This document shows positions 1 to 10,786 of a stretch of 64,000 bases of DNA, in pieces. The stretch comes from Phytomonospora sp040655735. GTDB taxonomy: Bacteria > Actinomycetota > Actinomycetes > Mycobacteriales > Micromonosporaceae. The DNA lies in assembly GCF_040655735.1 (NCBI RefSeq), contig NZ_JBFAKK010000006.1, positions 372,001 to 436,000 of the forward strand, in the 5' to 3' direction. The translations under genes were made by a program, and so were the position numbers. The notes below the pieces were generated by a model that was given only the letters and a program-made list of their open reading frames with translations, had not been told where the DNA came from and did no database searches. Position 1 is the first letter of the stretch, and each line of letters starts with the position of its first letter.

Positions 1-285
1 CGGGCGGTGTGCCCGGGGGGCTCGGTGACCGGGACGCCGAAACTGTCCGCACTGGACACGATCGCCGCGCTGGAACCGGTCGGACGCGGACCGGCGATGG
101 GCGCCTTCGGCTATCTGACGCCTCAGCGGCTCGACCTCGGCCTGACGATCCGCACCGTGGCCGCCGACGGCGAGCACCTGCACCTCTGGGCCGGCGGGGG
201 CATCACCTGGCGCTCGGACCCCGACGCCGAGGTCGCCGAGGCGGCCGCGAAGGCCGCGCCGCTGCGAGCGCTGCTGGCCGGCTGA
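1..285 (+). CDS. Chorismate-binding enzyme (PabB/TrpE family), 3' end only
   Basis: This is the C-terminal end of an aminodeoxychorismate or anthranilate synthase component I type protein. The frame is open at the window edge, so the start is missing. The visible 94 residues contain the family motif PGGSVTGTPK, then GAFGYL, DLGLTIRT and a glycine-rich WAGGGI segment followed by a run of acidic and alanine residues, as at the end of chorismate-using enzymes. These enzymes aminate chorismate for folate or tryptophan synthesis. The fragment cannot separate PabB from TrpE or from a salicylate/isochorismate synthase-like member. It converges on gcvP with a hairpin between them. Confidence 0.85.
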   Translation, partial: RAVCPGGSVTGTPKLSALDTIAALEPVGRGPAMGAFGYLTPQRLDLGLTIRTVAADGEHLHLWAGGGITWRSDPDAEVAEAAAKAAPLRALLAG

Positions 286-359
286 GCCGTCCGGGCTCGA
301 ACGCGCCGTCCGCATTGGACGCGCGGCCGGCCCGACACCGCTCACCAGGGCCGATGGAT

Positions 360-401
360 GAAGTGACTCCACCGCCTCTCGCGAGGCGATGGAGCCACTT
401 C
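360..401 (-). terminator. Hairpin terminator between convergent genes
   Basis: A 19-bp stem with a 4-base loop lies downstream of gcvP. Read on the minus strand, the two imperfect positions become G-U wobbles, so the stem is unbroken in that direction only. This suggests it mainly ends gcvP transcripts. There is no clear U tract, which is common for terminators in high-GC actinomycetes. Confidence 0.6.
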
Positions 402-454
402 TGACCGTCGAATAAGGTCTTCGATCCCCCTAGCGATCGCCCACCGGGCAAGCT

Positions 455-3316
<2,862 letters not shown>

Positions 3317-3367
3317 GCCAGGTACTCCGCTGGGAGGTACGGCGCGGGCACGTCACCCGCGACGGTC

Positions 3368-3548
3368 CTCCCCCTCTGTCGTGGGAACCTGAGAGCTTCA
3401 CCCTCGCGGGTTTGCCCCTTCGGTGAGACGGATCGGCCGTCTGCTCTCCAGAGGTGCCAGTCCGAGCGGTCCTTCTGCCTGAGAGGTTCCGGGGAGGATT
3501 TGCTCCTTCGGCGCCACCGCATCGTGCCCTGGTGGTCTCTCCCGCTCG
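3368..3548 (-). promoter_or_regulatory. Tandem glycine riboswitch
   Basis: Two consecutive aptamers are visible on the minus strand in the leader of gcvP. Each has the conserved order GGAGAG, then CGCCGAAGGAGCAA (first) or CACCGAAGGGGCAA (second), then an ACCTCTCAGGCA (first) or GCTCTCAGGTTCC (second) 3' strand closing the stem. The two copies are joined by a short linker, as in cooperative glycine riboswitches. In this class glycine binding usually turns the gcv genes on. The start codon of gcvP lies about 50 bases past the second aptamer. Exact ends are approximate. Confidence 0.93.
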
Positions 3549-3646
3549 GGTTTACCGGCTTTCGGTCCCCAAAGTACCAGCGTTGGATCACCTTGCACTG
3601 TGCGACAGGTGGGCATGTGTCGAAGGACCCGAAACACTGATCGCGG

Positions 3647-4240
3647 TCAGGCCTGCGCGGCCTTGGCCGCCGCGGCGGCCTTCGCCTTGGTCTCCTTCTT
3701 GAAGGCGCGGACCTTGGCGAGGCTGCCGGCGTCGACGATGTCGGCGACCGAGCGGTAGGAGCGTTGCGCGCCGTAGTCGCCGGCGGCCTTGCGCCAGCCG
3801 GCCGGGCGGATCTCGAAGCGCTTGCCGAGCAGGGCGATGAAGATCTGCGCCTTCTGCTTCCCGAAGCCGGGGAGCGCGCCGAGGCGCTTGGCGAGGTCGT
3901 CACCGTTCTTCGCGCCCGTCCAGACGGCGGCGGCGTCACCGTCGTACTCGTCGGCGACCGCCCGGGCGAGCTTCTGCGTGCGCTCGGCCATCGAGCCGGG
4001 GAAGCGGTGGATCGCGGGGACCGTCGCGAAGATCCTGGCGAAGTCCTCCGGGTCGTGCTCGGCGACGGCGACCGGATCGAGCCGCTCGACGCCCAGGCGC
4101 TCGGCCAGGCGGTATGGGCCCACGAAGGCCTTCTCCAGCGGGATCTGCTGGTCGAGGAGCATGCCCGTGAGCAGCGCGAACGGGTCGCGTGCGAGCAGTT
4201 CGTCGGCGGCCTTCTCCTGGGCGAGCCACAGCTCCGGCAT
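3647..4240 (-). CDS. HhH-GPD type base excision repair protein
   Basis: A 197-residue protein of the small uncharacterised HhH-GPD group found in actinobacteria, related to base excision DNA glycosylases. It shows the helix-hairpin-helix segment LGALPGFGKQKAQIF with the glycine-rich hairpin, preceded by LLDQQIPLEKA, which matches the family. The Lys/Ala-rich C-terminal tail may bind DNA. The ATG start was chosen because the similarity begins at MPELWLAQEKAA; longer reading upstream overlaps the MerR gene in another frame. It follows that MerR gene by 2 bases, so the two are probably cotranscribed. The substrate base is unknown. Confidence 0.85.
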   Translation of the reverse strand: MPELWLAQEKAADELLARDPFALLTGMLLDQQIPLEKAFVGPYRLAERLGVERLDPVAVAEHDPEDFARIFATVPAIHRFPGSMAERTQKLARAVADEYDGDAAAVWTGAKNGDDLAKRLGALPGFGKQKAQIFIALLGKRFEIRPAGWRKAAGDYGAQRSYRSVADIVDAGSLAKVRAFKKETKAKAAAAAKAAQA

Positions 4241-4242
4241 CG

Positions 4243-4797
4243 TCAGCCCGCCTGGCGGCGCGCGCGGCGCAGCGACAGCTCGTCGAGCATGGCGGCCGTG
4301 GCGTCCTCGCCGACGTTCGCGCGCTCGGCGGGCAGCGAGGCCAGGGACCCTTGGATCTCCTTGAAGGCGCCCGAGATGGCGATCCCGAAGACGCCCTGAC
4401 CGCCCTGGAGGAGGTCGACGACCTCTTCGGGCGAACGACACTCGTAGACGGTCGTGCCGTCGGAGATGAGGGTGATCTCGGCAAGGTCGTCGACCCCGCG
4501 GGCGCGCAGGGCGTCGATGGCCTTGCGGATGTTCTGGAGCGAGACGCCGGCGTCGAGGAGGCGCTTGACGACCTTCAGGACGACGATGTCGCGGAACGAG
4601 TAGAGGCGCTGGCTGCCCGAGCCGCTGGCGCTGCGGACACTGGGCACGACCAGGTCGGTGCGGGCCCAGTAGTCGAGCTGGCGGTAGGAGATGCCGGCGG
4701 CGGCGCAGGCGGTCGGCCCACGGTAGCCGGTCAGTTCCTCTGCGTCATCACGCGTGGCCGCGGGTGCGGCACCGGTCTGGTTGCTCCCCTCGGTCAC
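4243..4797 (-). CDS. MerR-family regulator (Rv1830-like)
   Basis: A 184-residue regulator with a MerR-type winged helix near residues 24-95, including GPTACAAAGISYRQLDYWAR and QRLYSFRDI. The C-terminal part carries no cysteine ligands and may bind another protein or ligand. The GTG start is set by a strong GGGGAGGAC ribosome site 4 bases upstream; an earlier in-frame ATG lacks one. Position and sequence match the second MerR gene of the conserved gcv block (Rv1830 in M. tuberculosis). A TATAGG -10-like element lies at 4897-4902 on this strand, within the 186-base gap to the nuclease gene, and is the likely promoter for this gene and the HhH gene. Confidence 0.88.
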   Translation of the reverse strand: MTEGSNQTGAAPAATRDDAEELTGYRGPTACAAAGISYRQLDYWARTDLVVPSVRSASGSGSQRLYSFRDIVVLKVVKRLLDAGVSLQNIRKAIDALRARGVDDLAEITLISDGTTVYECRSPEEVVDLLQGGQGVFGIAISGAFKEIQGSLASLPAERANVGEDATAAMLDELSLRRARRQAG

Positions 4798-4983
4798 AAC
4801 GTCCTCCCCATGTCCGCAGGATTTCGCCGGCCCCGGCCGCGCGATGAGTCCGCTCAGTTGGGGTGCCGGCACAGCGGTCGCACCCCACGCCAGGAGCCTA
4901 TACCCCCGGGCACCGCGGGACCGGGATTCGAGTGGTACGACACGCCGCGCACGGGGGTCGTCACGAGACGGCGGGCGATCGGC

Positions 4984-5448
4984 CTATCCCGCGAAGTCCT
5001 CCGGGCTCACCGTGTCCAGGAACTCCCGGAACTTCTCGACCTCGTCCTCCTGCTCGTCCGGGATGACGATCCCGGACTCATCGATCACCGCGTCGGTGCA
5101 TCGCACCGGCGAACCGGTCCGCAGCGCCAGCGCGATGCCGTCGGAAGAGCGGGCCGACACGCGCACGCCGCCTTCGAAGACGAGCTCGGCGTAGAAGATG
5201 TTGTCCTTTATCTCCACGATCTCCACCGCTTCGAGGTTCACCTCCAGCTTGGCGAGGATGTCGCGCATCAGGTCGTGGGTGAGCGGCCGCGGCGGGGTCA
5301 TCCCCTGCTGCTGATAGGCGATGGCGGTGGCCTCGACGGCGCCGATCCAGATGGGCAGGTAGCGCTCGCCGTCGGTCTCCTTGAGCAACACGATCGGGTT
5401 GTTGCTCGGCAGTTCGACCCGGACACCCACCACGGTCAGTTCGCGCAC
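4984..5448 (-). CDS. Bifunctional nuclease family protein (DUF151)
   Basis: A 154-residue protein of the BFN/DUF151 family, corresponding to Rv1829. It has the family start (RELTVVGVRVELPSN), the core YLPIWIGAVEATAIA and the MTPPRPLTHDL segment, followed by an acidic C-terminal tail. Family members have been reported with DNase/RNase activity. The cellular role in actinobacteria is not settled. The GTG start has a GGAGGA ribosome site 5-6 bases upstream. It sits between the two MerR genes of the conserved block. Confidence 0.9.
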   Translation of the reverse strand: MRELTVVGVRVELPSNNPIVLLKETDGERYLPIWIGAVEATAIAYQQQGMTPPRPLTHDLMRDILAKLEVNLEAVEIVEIKDNIFYAELVFEGGVRVSARSSDGIALALRTGSPVRCTDAVIDESGIVIPDEQEDEVEKFREFLDTVSPEDFAG

Positions 5449-5512
5449 CAGATCCTCCGTCGCGCCCTAAGGTACGGCCCTTGCTCTGCACTTTGCACGG
5501 TACACGCACCGC

Positions 5513-6169
5513 TCAGGGACGGGCAGCGTCGCGGCTGAGTCCCTTCGCCACCAGCGCCGACCGCAGAGCGGCCGACAGTTCGGCGAGCTCGGCGGCCACC
5601 ACTTCGGCCTCGACGTCCCTGCGATGCCGCAGTGGCGCCGTGATCTGCCCGATGAGGGCGAGGTCACGGTCGGCCGCCTGCCGATGGCCCCGCAGGTGCC
5701 TCGGTTCGATTCCATACCCCGAAAGCGCCGCGGCCAAAGACGCCACGCCGAGATCGTGGTCGTCGAGTTCCGGACCGACGAGTCCGAGCGCCTCCAGTTC
5801 GCGCAGGCGCTCCTCGCTCAAGCCACTGCGGGCGATGATCTCGCCGCGCGAGTAGCGGGTCGGGGAGGGCACCGCTCGAACCGGCTTGGCCGGCGCCGCG
5901 TGCTCCTGCGGCGCCGAGAGGCGCTCCTTGATCACCCTCAGCGGGAGGAACTCGTCGCGCTGAGCGCTGAGCACCTCGCGCAGCCGGGTGACGTCGGCCC
6001 AGGAGTAGCGGCGGTAACCCGACGGGCGCCGGGTGGGGCTGACCAGCCCCTCGGACTCGAGGTACCTGATCTTCGACACGGACAGGCCGGTGAACTCGAC
6101 CCGGAGGTGGGCCAAGACCTCGCCGATGGTCATCGTCGGGAGGTCGGGCTCGCCCTCGGGCGGTGTCAC
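5513..6169 (-). CDS. ftsR: MerR-family cell division regulator FtsR
   Basis: A 218-residue MerR-type regulator matching FtsR of corynebacteria and Rv1828. The HTH spans about residues 12-80 (MTIGEVLAHL, KIRYLESEGL, SGYRRYSWADV). A second winged-helix-like region around residues 105-130 (YSRGEIIARSGLSEERLREL) is characteristic of this family and argues against a generic MerR. In Corynebacterium glutamicum FtsR activates ftsZ. The GTG start gives the usual dozen residues ahead of the HTH, but no good ribosome site is visible. It lies 23 bases after garA and is probably in the same transcript. Confidence 0.88.
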   Translation of the reverse strand: MTPPEGEPDLPTMTIGEVLAHLRVEFTGLSVSKIRYLESEGLVSPTRRPSGYRRYSWADVTRLREVLSAQRDEFLPLRVIKERLSAPQEHAAPAKPVRAVPSPTRYSRGEIIARSGLSEERLRELEALGLVGPELDDHDLGVASLAAALSGYGIEPRHLRGHRQAADRDLALIGQITAPLRHRRDVEAEVVAAELAELSAALRSALVAKGLSRDAARP

Positions 6170-6192
6170 CGGCCGTGGCCGTGTCGTCGGGT

Positions 6193-6633
6193 CTACTGCG
6201 GGCGGGGCCCGGCGATGAAGACGAGGCGGAACTTGCCGATCTGCACCTCGTCGCCGTTGCCGAGGGTCGCGTTCTCGACGCGCTCCCGGTTGACGTAGGT
6301 CCCGTTGAGGCTGCCGACGTCGCGGACGGTGAAGGTCACGCCTTCGCGGTGGAACTCGGCGTGACGACGGGACACGGTCACGTCGTCGAGGAAGATGTCG
6401 CTGTCCGGGTGGCGGCCACTGGTGGTCACCTCCAGGTCGAGCAGGAAGCGGGCTCCGGCGTTCGGTCCGCGGCGCACCACCAGCAGGGCGGTGCCGGGCG
6501 GCAGAGACTCGGCGAGCCGTCCGGCGTTGACATCGGTGTCAGAACCTTCCAGCACCTCATCGAGGGCGCCGAGGTTCATCGTCGATGTGACGTCGAGCGG
6601 AGGGTACTCGTCGTCAGGGCGGGGGCGCGTCAT
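6193..6633 (-). CDS. garA: FHA-domain signalling protein GarA/OdhI
   Basis: A 146-residue forkhead-associated protein. Residues about 50-135 form the FHA domain with the phosphothreonine-binding signature SGRH...SRRHAEF and SLNGTYVN. The N-terminal tail holds DVTSTMN (T16, T18) in the place of the ETTS phosphorylation motif of GarA/OdhI. In that family, unphosphorylated protein inhibits 2-oxoglutarate dehydrogenase and alters glutamate metabolism, and PknG/PknB-type kinases release it. The motif here is a variant, so which threonine is used is uncertain. ATG start with GAGGTGG upstream. Confidence 0.92.
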   Translation of the reverse strand: MTRPRPDDEYPPLDVTSTMNLGALDEVLEGSDTDVNAGRLAESLPPGTALLVVRRGPNAGARFLLDLEVTTSGRHPDSDIFLDDVTVSRRHAEFHREGVTFTVRDVGSLNGTYVNRERVENATLGNGDEVQIGKFRLVFIAGPRPQ

Positions 6634-6823
6634 CAGACCACCTCACGTCTGGTCGACCTCCCCAGCTGAAAAAACGGGGCGGTCGACGGTTTACTCACAG
6701 GACTTGACTGACACAACTTAACCACGTCAGTGACTGAGCGAGCCTAGCCACCCGCTGAGCGGCGGGTCAACCGCAACGCGCAGGAGTGGCCGGGCCGATC
6801 CTTCCACAAGGGATATTCGTGCT

Positions 6824-7204
6824 TTATCCCTGCGTGAGCTTGGTGTACGCGTCGGCGTCGAGCAGTGCCGCGACGTCGGCCACCTCGTCGGGTTCGAGCT
6901 CGAAGAGCCAGCCTTCACCGTAGGGCTCGTCGTTGATCTGCTCCGGGGTGTCGGACAGCGCGTCGTTGCGAGCGGTGACCGTGCCCGACAGCGGCGCGTA
7001 GATGTCCGAGACGCTCTTGGTCGACTCGACCTCGCCGACGGCTTCGCCCGCGGTGATCTTCGCGCCGACCTCGGGGAGCTGTACGTAGACGATGTCGCCG
7101 AGTGAGTCCTGCGCGAAATGTGTGATGCCGATCCGGACCGCCGCGGTCTCGGTGGACTTGATCCACTCGTGTTCGGCGGTGTAACGCAGCTCTGCTGGGA
7201 TCAC
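6824..7204 (-). CDS. gcvH: Glycine cleavage system H protein
   Basis: Lipoyl carrier of the glycine cleavage system. It shuttles the aminomethyl group from GcvP to GcvT and is reoxidised by lipoamide dehydrogenase. The 126 residues match the family length, and the lipoylated lysine is K63 in ESTKSVSD. The C-terminal GEGWLFEL strand is present. It lies in the conserved block between a DUF881 gene and garA. Unlike gcvP it has no riboswitch upstream and is probably expressed with the pgsA-DUF881 genes. A 190-base gap to garA follows. Confidence 0.96.
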   Translation of the reverse strand: MIPAELRYTAEHEWIKSTETAAVRIGITHFAQDSLGDIVYVQLPEVGAKITAGEAVGEVESTKSVSDIYAPLSGTVTARNDALSDTPEQINDEPYGEGWLFELEPDEVADVAALLDADAYTKLTQG

Positions 7205-7236
7205 CCTCGCAGCCTTTCTGGGCTCAGACCGGATGG

Positions 7237-8076
7237 TCAGTCGACTGGCTTGGCGTACTTCGGTTCGGACGGTGCCACGATGGTGGTCACCTGCACCTCC
7301 CCGGGCTCGTTGACCACGACGGTACCGCCGTCTTTGCCGACGTTGTCGACCACCCCACCGGGGATGCGCAACGCCGTGTCCATGGTGGCCGGGTCGCCGA
7401 TCACGGTGATCCGGTAGACGCCGGTGATGGCGACGTCGTCGACGATGAGGCCGTCGGGACCGTCGAGGAAGAAGGTGGACGCGACGATCCGGACCGAGGC
7501 TCCGTTGGCACCGTCGATCTGTCCGGCCTCCATGCCCGCGCCGCGCAGCTCCTCGACCGCGTCGAGGATCGTGGCGGCCCGGATGGGCGTGGCGCCCGAC
7601 TGGAACTCCAGGATGAGGCCGGTGCCCTTGGCGCCGATGGTCCCGGCGAGGATGCCCAGCTCATCGGCCAGCCCACGGGCCTCCTCAAGGGCCGCGGCAC
7701 CCCCTTCGGCCCCCGAGGTGAGCTGGCGCTTGCTCTCCTCCAGGCCGGCGATCTCGTCGGCGAGACGGGTCTGCCGGGCGTCGAGGTCGGCGAGGATGCG
7801 GACCAGGTCCTCCTGGCGCGCCCCGGCCAGCTCGGGGTCTTCGTGGTGGCTGCGGAGCTGGACGGCGGCGGCGAAGCCGAGCAGGGCCACGAGCACCCCG
7901 ATGGCGATGCCGGTACGGCGCTTGCGGCGTACCTCCCCAGGGTCCTCAGCGGACTCGCCGGGGGCCTCCTCGACGGTGTCGGCGGCGTCCTCGTCGACCT
8001 CGGGAGTGAGATCGGCGTCACCGTCCCCGTTCACGGAATCGTCGTCTCGTCCCGGTTCGGGTGTGGCGTTGATCAT
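7237..8076 (-). CDS. DUF881 membrane protein (Rv1825-like)
   Basis: A 279-residue DUF881 protein of unknown biochemical function. The first 48 residues are very acidic and likely cytoplasmic. One membrane segment (about residues 55-72) is followed by a coiled coil (about 80-130) and the DUF881 domain outside the cell, with GLILEF, VVEEL-like and IDGANGASVRIVAST segments. Two DUF881 proteins flanking a small basic protein are a fixed arrangement in actinobacteria and firmicutes, next to cell division or envelope genes. The pairing suggests a membrane complex, but this is inference. Confidence 0.88.
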   Translation of the reverse strand: MINATPEPGRDDDSVNGDGDADLTPEVDEDAADTVEEAPGESAEDPGEVRRKRRTGIAIGVLVALLGFAAAVQLRSHHEDPELAGARQEDLVRILADLDARQTRLADEIAGLEESKRQLTSGAEGGAAALEEARGLADELGILAGTIGAKGTGLILEFQSGATPIRAATILDAVEELRGAGMEAGQIDGANGASVRIVASTFFLDGPDGLIVDDVAITGVYRITVIGDPATMDTALRIPGGVVDNVGKDGGTVVVNEPGEVQVTTIVAPSEPKYAKPVD

Positions 8077-8127
8077 GGTCGCTCCTCCTGCCTGGGACTC
8101 GTTTCGCGGGTCTGGTGCACCGGGGCG

Positions 8128-8460
8128 CTAAGCCGAGAACAGATGCCGCCGGATGGCGGCGGCGTTGGAGAAGATCCTGATGCCCAGCACGACGACCACG
8201 CCCGTCGACAGCTGGCTGCCCACGCCGAGCTGGTCGCCGAGGTAGACGATCAGGGCGGCGATGAGCACGTTGGAGATGAAGGAGACGACGAACTGCTTGT
8301 CGTCGAACTTCTTGTCGAGCCGGGCGCGCACTCCCCCGAAGACCGAGTCGAGCGCGGCGATGACCGCGATCGGCAGGTAGGGCTGGAGCCACAGCGGCAC
8401 GTCGGGATCGAGGAACACACCGAGGACGACGCCGACCAGCAGCGCGAACGCGGCGATCAC
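8128..8460 (-). CDS. Small basic membrane protein (DUF1290)
   Basis: A 110-residue integral membrane protein of the small basic protein family, corresponding to Rv1824 and to Bacillus Sbp next to ftsAZ. Three hydrophobic segments are visible, with the conserved PIAVIAALDSVFGGVRARLD and FISNVLIAALIVYLGD in between. The GTG start overlaps the stop of the upstream DUF881 gene as GTGA, so translation is coupled. The function is not known. Confidence 0.9.
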   Translation of the reverse strand: MIAAFALLVGVVLGVFLDPDVPLWLQPYLPIAVIAALDSVFGGVRARLDKKFDDKQFVVSFISNVLIAALIVYLGDQLGVGSQLSTGVVVVLGIRIFSNAAAIRRHLFSA

Positions 8461-9326
8461 CGGCCGCTCTCCGAACCGCTCGGGTCGGGCACCGTTCCCG
8501 GCGGTGTCAGCGGTGCCGCGTTGTCCAGCGGCGGCGCCGGCGCCGCCGGAAGCGTCAGGTCGTCGGTGGCTTTCACCGTGAATCCCATTCCGTAGTCGTT
8601 CCCGTAATTCTCGAAGGTCCGCGCGGTGGGGGTGGCGTTGAACTCGCGGGCGAGGTCGGGCGGTCCGATCGCGGTGATCTTGTAGGGGTTGGTGACAGGC
8701 CGGAAGTCGACGAGGATGGCGGCGCCGGCGGCGCGAATGGCCGAGGTGGCGGTCAGGCGCTGCTCGTCGATGGCGATGGCCTCGGCTCCCAGGGACCACA
8801 GGGTGTTGACGATGGTCTGGATGTCGCGGTCGATGACGCGGCCGAGGTTCTGAGCGGAAGGGTCTTCAGGTTTGGGTCCGTCGCTGACGGTCACTGTCAC
8901 GCCGTCGCCCTCGACCGCCGCGAGTCCCGCAAGGGCCGCCTCGTTCCCGAGCGCCTCGGCCTCGGCGTCGTTGCCGAGGAGCTGGTCGCGCAGGTTCTCG
9001 ACGTCCTCGCTGAGCTGCTCGGCGTCGTCCTGCATGCGGTCGGTCTCGGCCTGCCGGGCGTTGATGTCGGCGATGAGCTGCTCGCGGATCTCGGCGTTGG
9101 CCGGCGCGGCGGCGATCGTGTGCTGGTAGGCCACGACCAGCAGGAAGCCGATCACGGCGGCCGTGACGGCGGTCAGCGCGCGGGTGAGGCGGGTGCGGCG
9201 GATGGGGCGTTTGGCCGCGTCGGTGTCGTAGTCGAGGGGGTTGTGCCAGAAACTGGCGAGCAGGTCTACCGCGACCGGCCCGAAACCGCGTTGCTTGTCG
9301 GGTTCGTCCTCGTAACGACGCCTCAT
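8457..9326 (-). CDS. DUF881 membrane protein (Rv1823-like)
   Basis: A 289-residue DUF881 protein, the first of the pair around the small basic protein. A basic cytoplasmic N-terminus is followed by a membrane segment (about residues 48-68), a coiled coil (about 75-125) and the extracytoplasmic DUF881 domain ending in a proline-rich tail. The ATG start overlaps the stop of the phosphatidyltransferase gene as ATGA, which fixes the start; longer reading upstream would only cover that gene in another frame. Confidence 0.88.
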   Translation of the reverse strand: MRRRYEDEPDKQRGFGPVAVDLLASFWHNPLDYDTDAAKRPIRRTRLTRALTAVTAAVIGFLLVVAYQHTIAAAPANAEIREQLIADINARQAETDRMQDDAEQLSEDVENLRDQLLGNDAEAEALGNEAALAGLAAVEGDGVTVTVSDGPKPEDPSAQNLGRVIDRDIQTIVNTLWSLGAEAIAIDEQRLTATSAIRAAGAAILVDFRPVTNPYKITAIGPPDLAREFNATPTARTFENYGNDYGMGFTVKATDDLTLPAAPAPPLDNAAPLTPPGTVPDPSGSESGR

Positions 9327-9955
9327 GTGGACTGGCGCCTCACCACATCCGGGGTGTCGGCGCGACTTGCGCGGATGAGACCCGCGACCTGGATGACGTA
9401 GAGCAGCGCCGAGATCCAGTACAGCACGATCCCCCACCACGCCAGCGCCCATCCGGTGGGACGGGCCCACGCCTCGACGCCACCGCCCTGACCGGCCAGG
9501 ACGAGCACCGGGAAGGCCGCGAAGACGATGAAGGTGGCGGCCTTGCCGAGGTAGTGGACTTCGAGGGGTCCGTAACCGTGGCGGCGGAGCATGACGAGAC
9601 CGGCGAGGAGGACCAGTTCGCGGGCGAGGAGCGCGGCGGTGAACTGCCAGGGCACGAACTCGCGGACCGTGAGGGCCACGACGGCGGAGAGGATGTAGAG
9701 GCGGTCGACGAGCGGGTCGAAGAGCTGCCCGAAGCGGCTCACCTGACCGAGGCGCCGGGCCAGGAACCCGTCGACCCAGTCGGTGCCGCCACCGACGGCG
9801 AGGACGACGAGCCCGGCGACGTCGTCGTGCGTGCCGAGAAGCAGGTAGAGAAAGACGCCGATGCCGAGGAAGCGGATGAAACTGATGAGGTTCGGCCAGG
9901 TCCACACGCGCCAAGGTGCGGGGTCGGCCTGGACGTGCTGCTCCGTGCTCGTCAC
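9323..9955 (-). CDS. CDP-alcohol phosphatidyltransferase (PgsA2-like)
   Basis: A 210-residue membrane enzyme that transfers a phosphatidyl group from CDP-diacylglycerol to an alcohol. The full catalytic signature is present: D59xxD62G63xxAR67, then G76xxxD80xxxD84. Several hydrophobic segments follow. It matches the first gene of the conserved block (pgsA2, Rv1822). The alcohol acceptor (glycerol phosphate or another) cannot be read from the motif. The GTG start has a GGGAGGG ribosome site 5-6 bases upstream. The four genes pgsA-like, DUF881, small basic protein and DUF881 form one translation-coupled set. Confidence 0.9.
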   Translation of the reverse strand: MTSTEQHVQADPAPWRVWTWPNLISFIRFLGIGVFLYLLLGTHDDVAGLVVLAVGGGTDWVDGFLARRLGQVSRFGQLFDPLVDRLYILSAVVALTVREFVPWQFTAALLARELVLLAGLVMLRRHGYGPLEVHYLGKAATFIVFAAFPVLVLAGQGGGVEAWARPTGWALAWWGIVLYWISALLYVIQVAGLIRASRADTPDVVRRQST

Positions 9956-10031
9956 GACGCCCCTCCCTATATATGCGCGTGCATCGCGGCGGTGATTCTA
10001 CCCAGCGTGTCCGGACCGATCCGCGCGGCGG

Positions 10032-10712
10032 TTAGTCCCCGGGCGCGGCGGCCCAGATCGTGCGGACGTGATCGAGGTGCCGGTGCATGAGCGCCTCGGC
10101 GCCTGCGGCGTCCCCGTCGAGCATGAGGTCGAGCAGTTCGATGTGCTCGTGGGCCGAGGGCACCAGCCGGTCCGCGGCCGCCAACGCGGGCACCCCGTAC
10201 AGGCGCGAGCGGTAGCGCAGTTCGGCGACGACGCTGACCAGCCGGCGGTTGCCCGACAGTGCCAGCAGGGCCGAGTGGAAGCGGTGGTCGGCGTCGATGT
10301 AGCCGGTCAGGTCGGCCTTCGTCGCGGCGGTCACGATGAGCTCGGCGACCGGCCGCAGAGCCTCCAGGTCCTCCTTGCCGGCCGTGCGGGTGATGGCCGC
10401 GACCGTCGCCGGTTCGATGAGCCGGCGCAGGGCGGTGCACTCGTCGAGTTCGCGCTCGTCGATGTCGACGACGCGGAAGCCCTTGTTGCGGACCGCCTCG
10501 ACGAGGCCTTCCTTGGCGAGGTCGAGCATCGCCTCGCGCACCGGGGTCGGGGACACGCCGAAGGTCGAGGCGAGCTTCGGCGCGGAGTAGATGACCCCGG
10601 GGCGCAGGCGTCCGGTGATCAGCGCGGCGCGGAGTTCGGTGCCGACCTTCTCACGCAGGTTCTGGCGCGGCGGGAGGGCGGGGAGGTCGAATGCGGCGTC
10701 CGCAGCGTCCAC
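10032..10712 (-). CDS. GntR/FCD-family transcriptional regulator
   Basis: A 226-residue regulator with a GntR winged helix at about residues 18-85 (SAPKLASTFGVSPTPVREAML) and an FCD effector domain after residue 90, with the metal or carboxylate-binding residues D-x3-H (DADHRFH) and later histidines. It closes the hydroxyproline-type operon and is the probable local repressor, responding to a pathway acid. The GTG start has GGAG 8-9 bases upstream. A sequence at 10737-10754 resembles one in the promoter of the first gene of the operon, a candidate shared operator. Confidence 0.88.
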   Translation of the reverse strand: MDAADAAFDLPALPPRQNLREKVGTELRAALITGRLRPGVIYSAPKLASTFGVSPTPVREAMLDLAKEGLVEAVRNKGFRVVDIDERELDECTALRRLIEPATVAAITRTAGKEDLEALRPVAELIVTAATKADLTGYIDADHRFHSALLALSGNRRLVSVVAELRYRSRLYGVPALAAADRLVPSAHEHIELLDLMLDGDAAGAEALMHRHLDHVRTIWAAAPGD

Positions 10713-10786
10713 GGCGATTTCTCCGGTTCGTCAGGTGGCGTGCGACAGATACTGCCATGGAGTGACGATCGCCACGAAGGTCGGTG

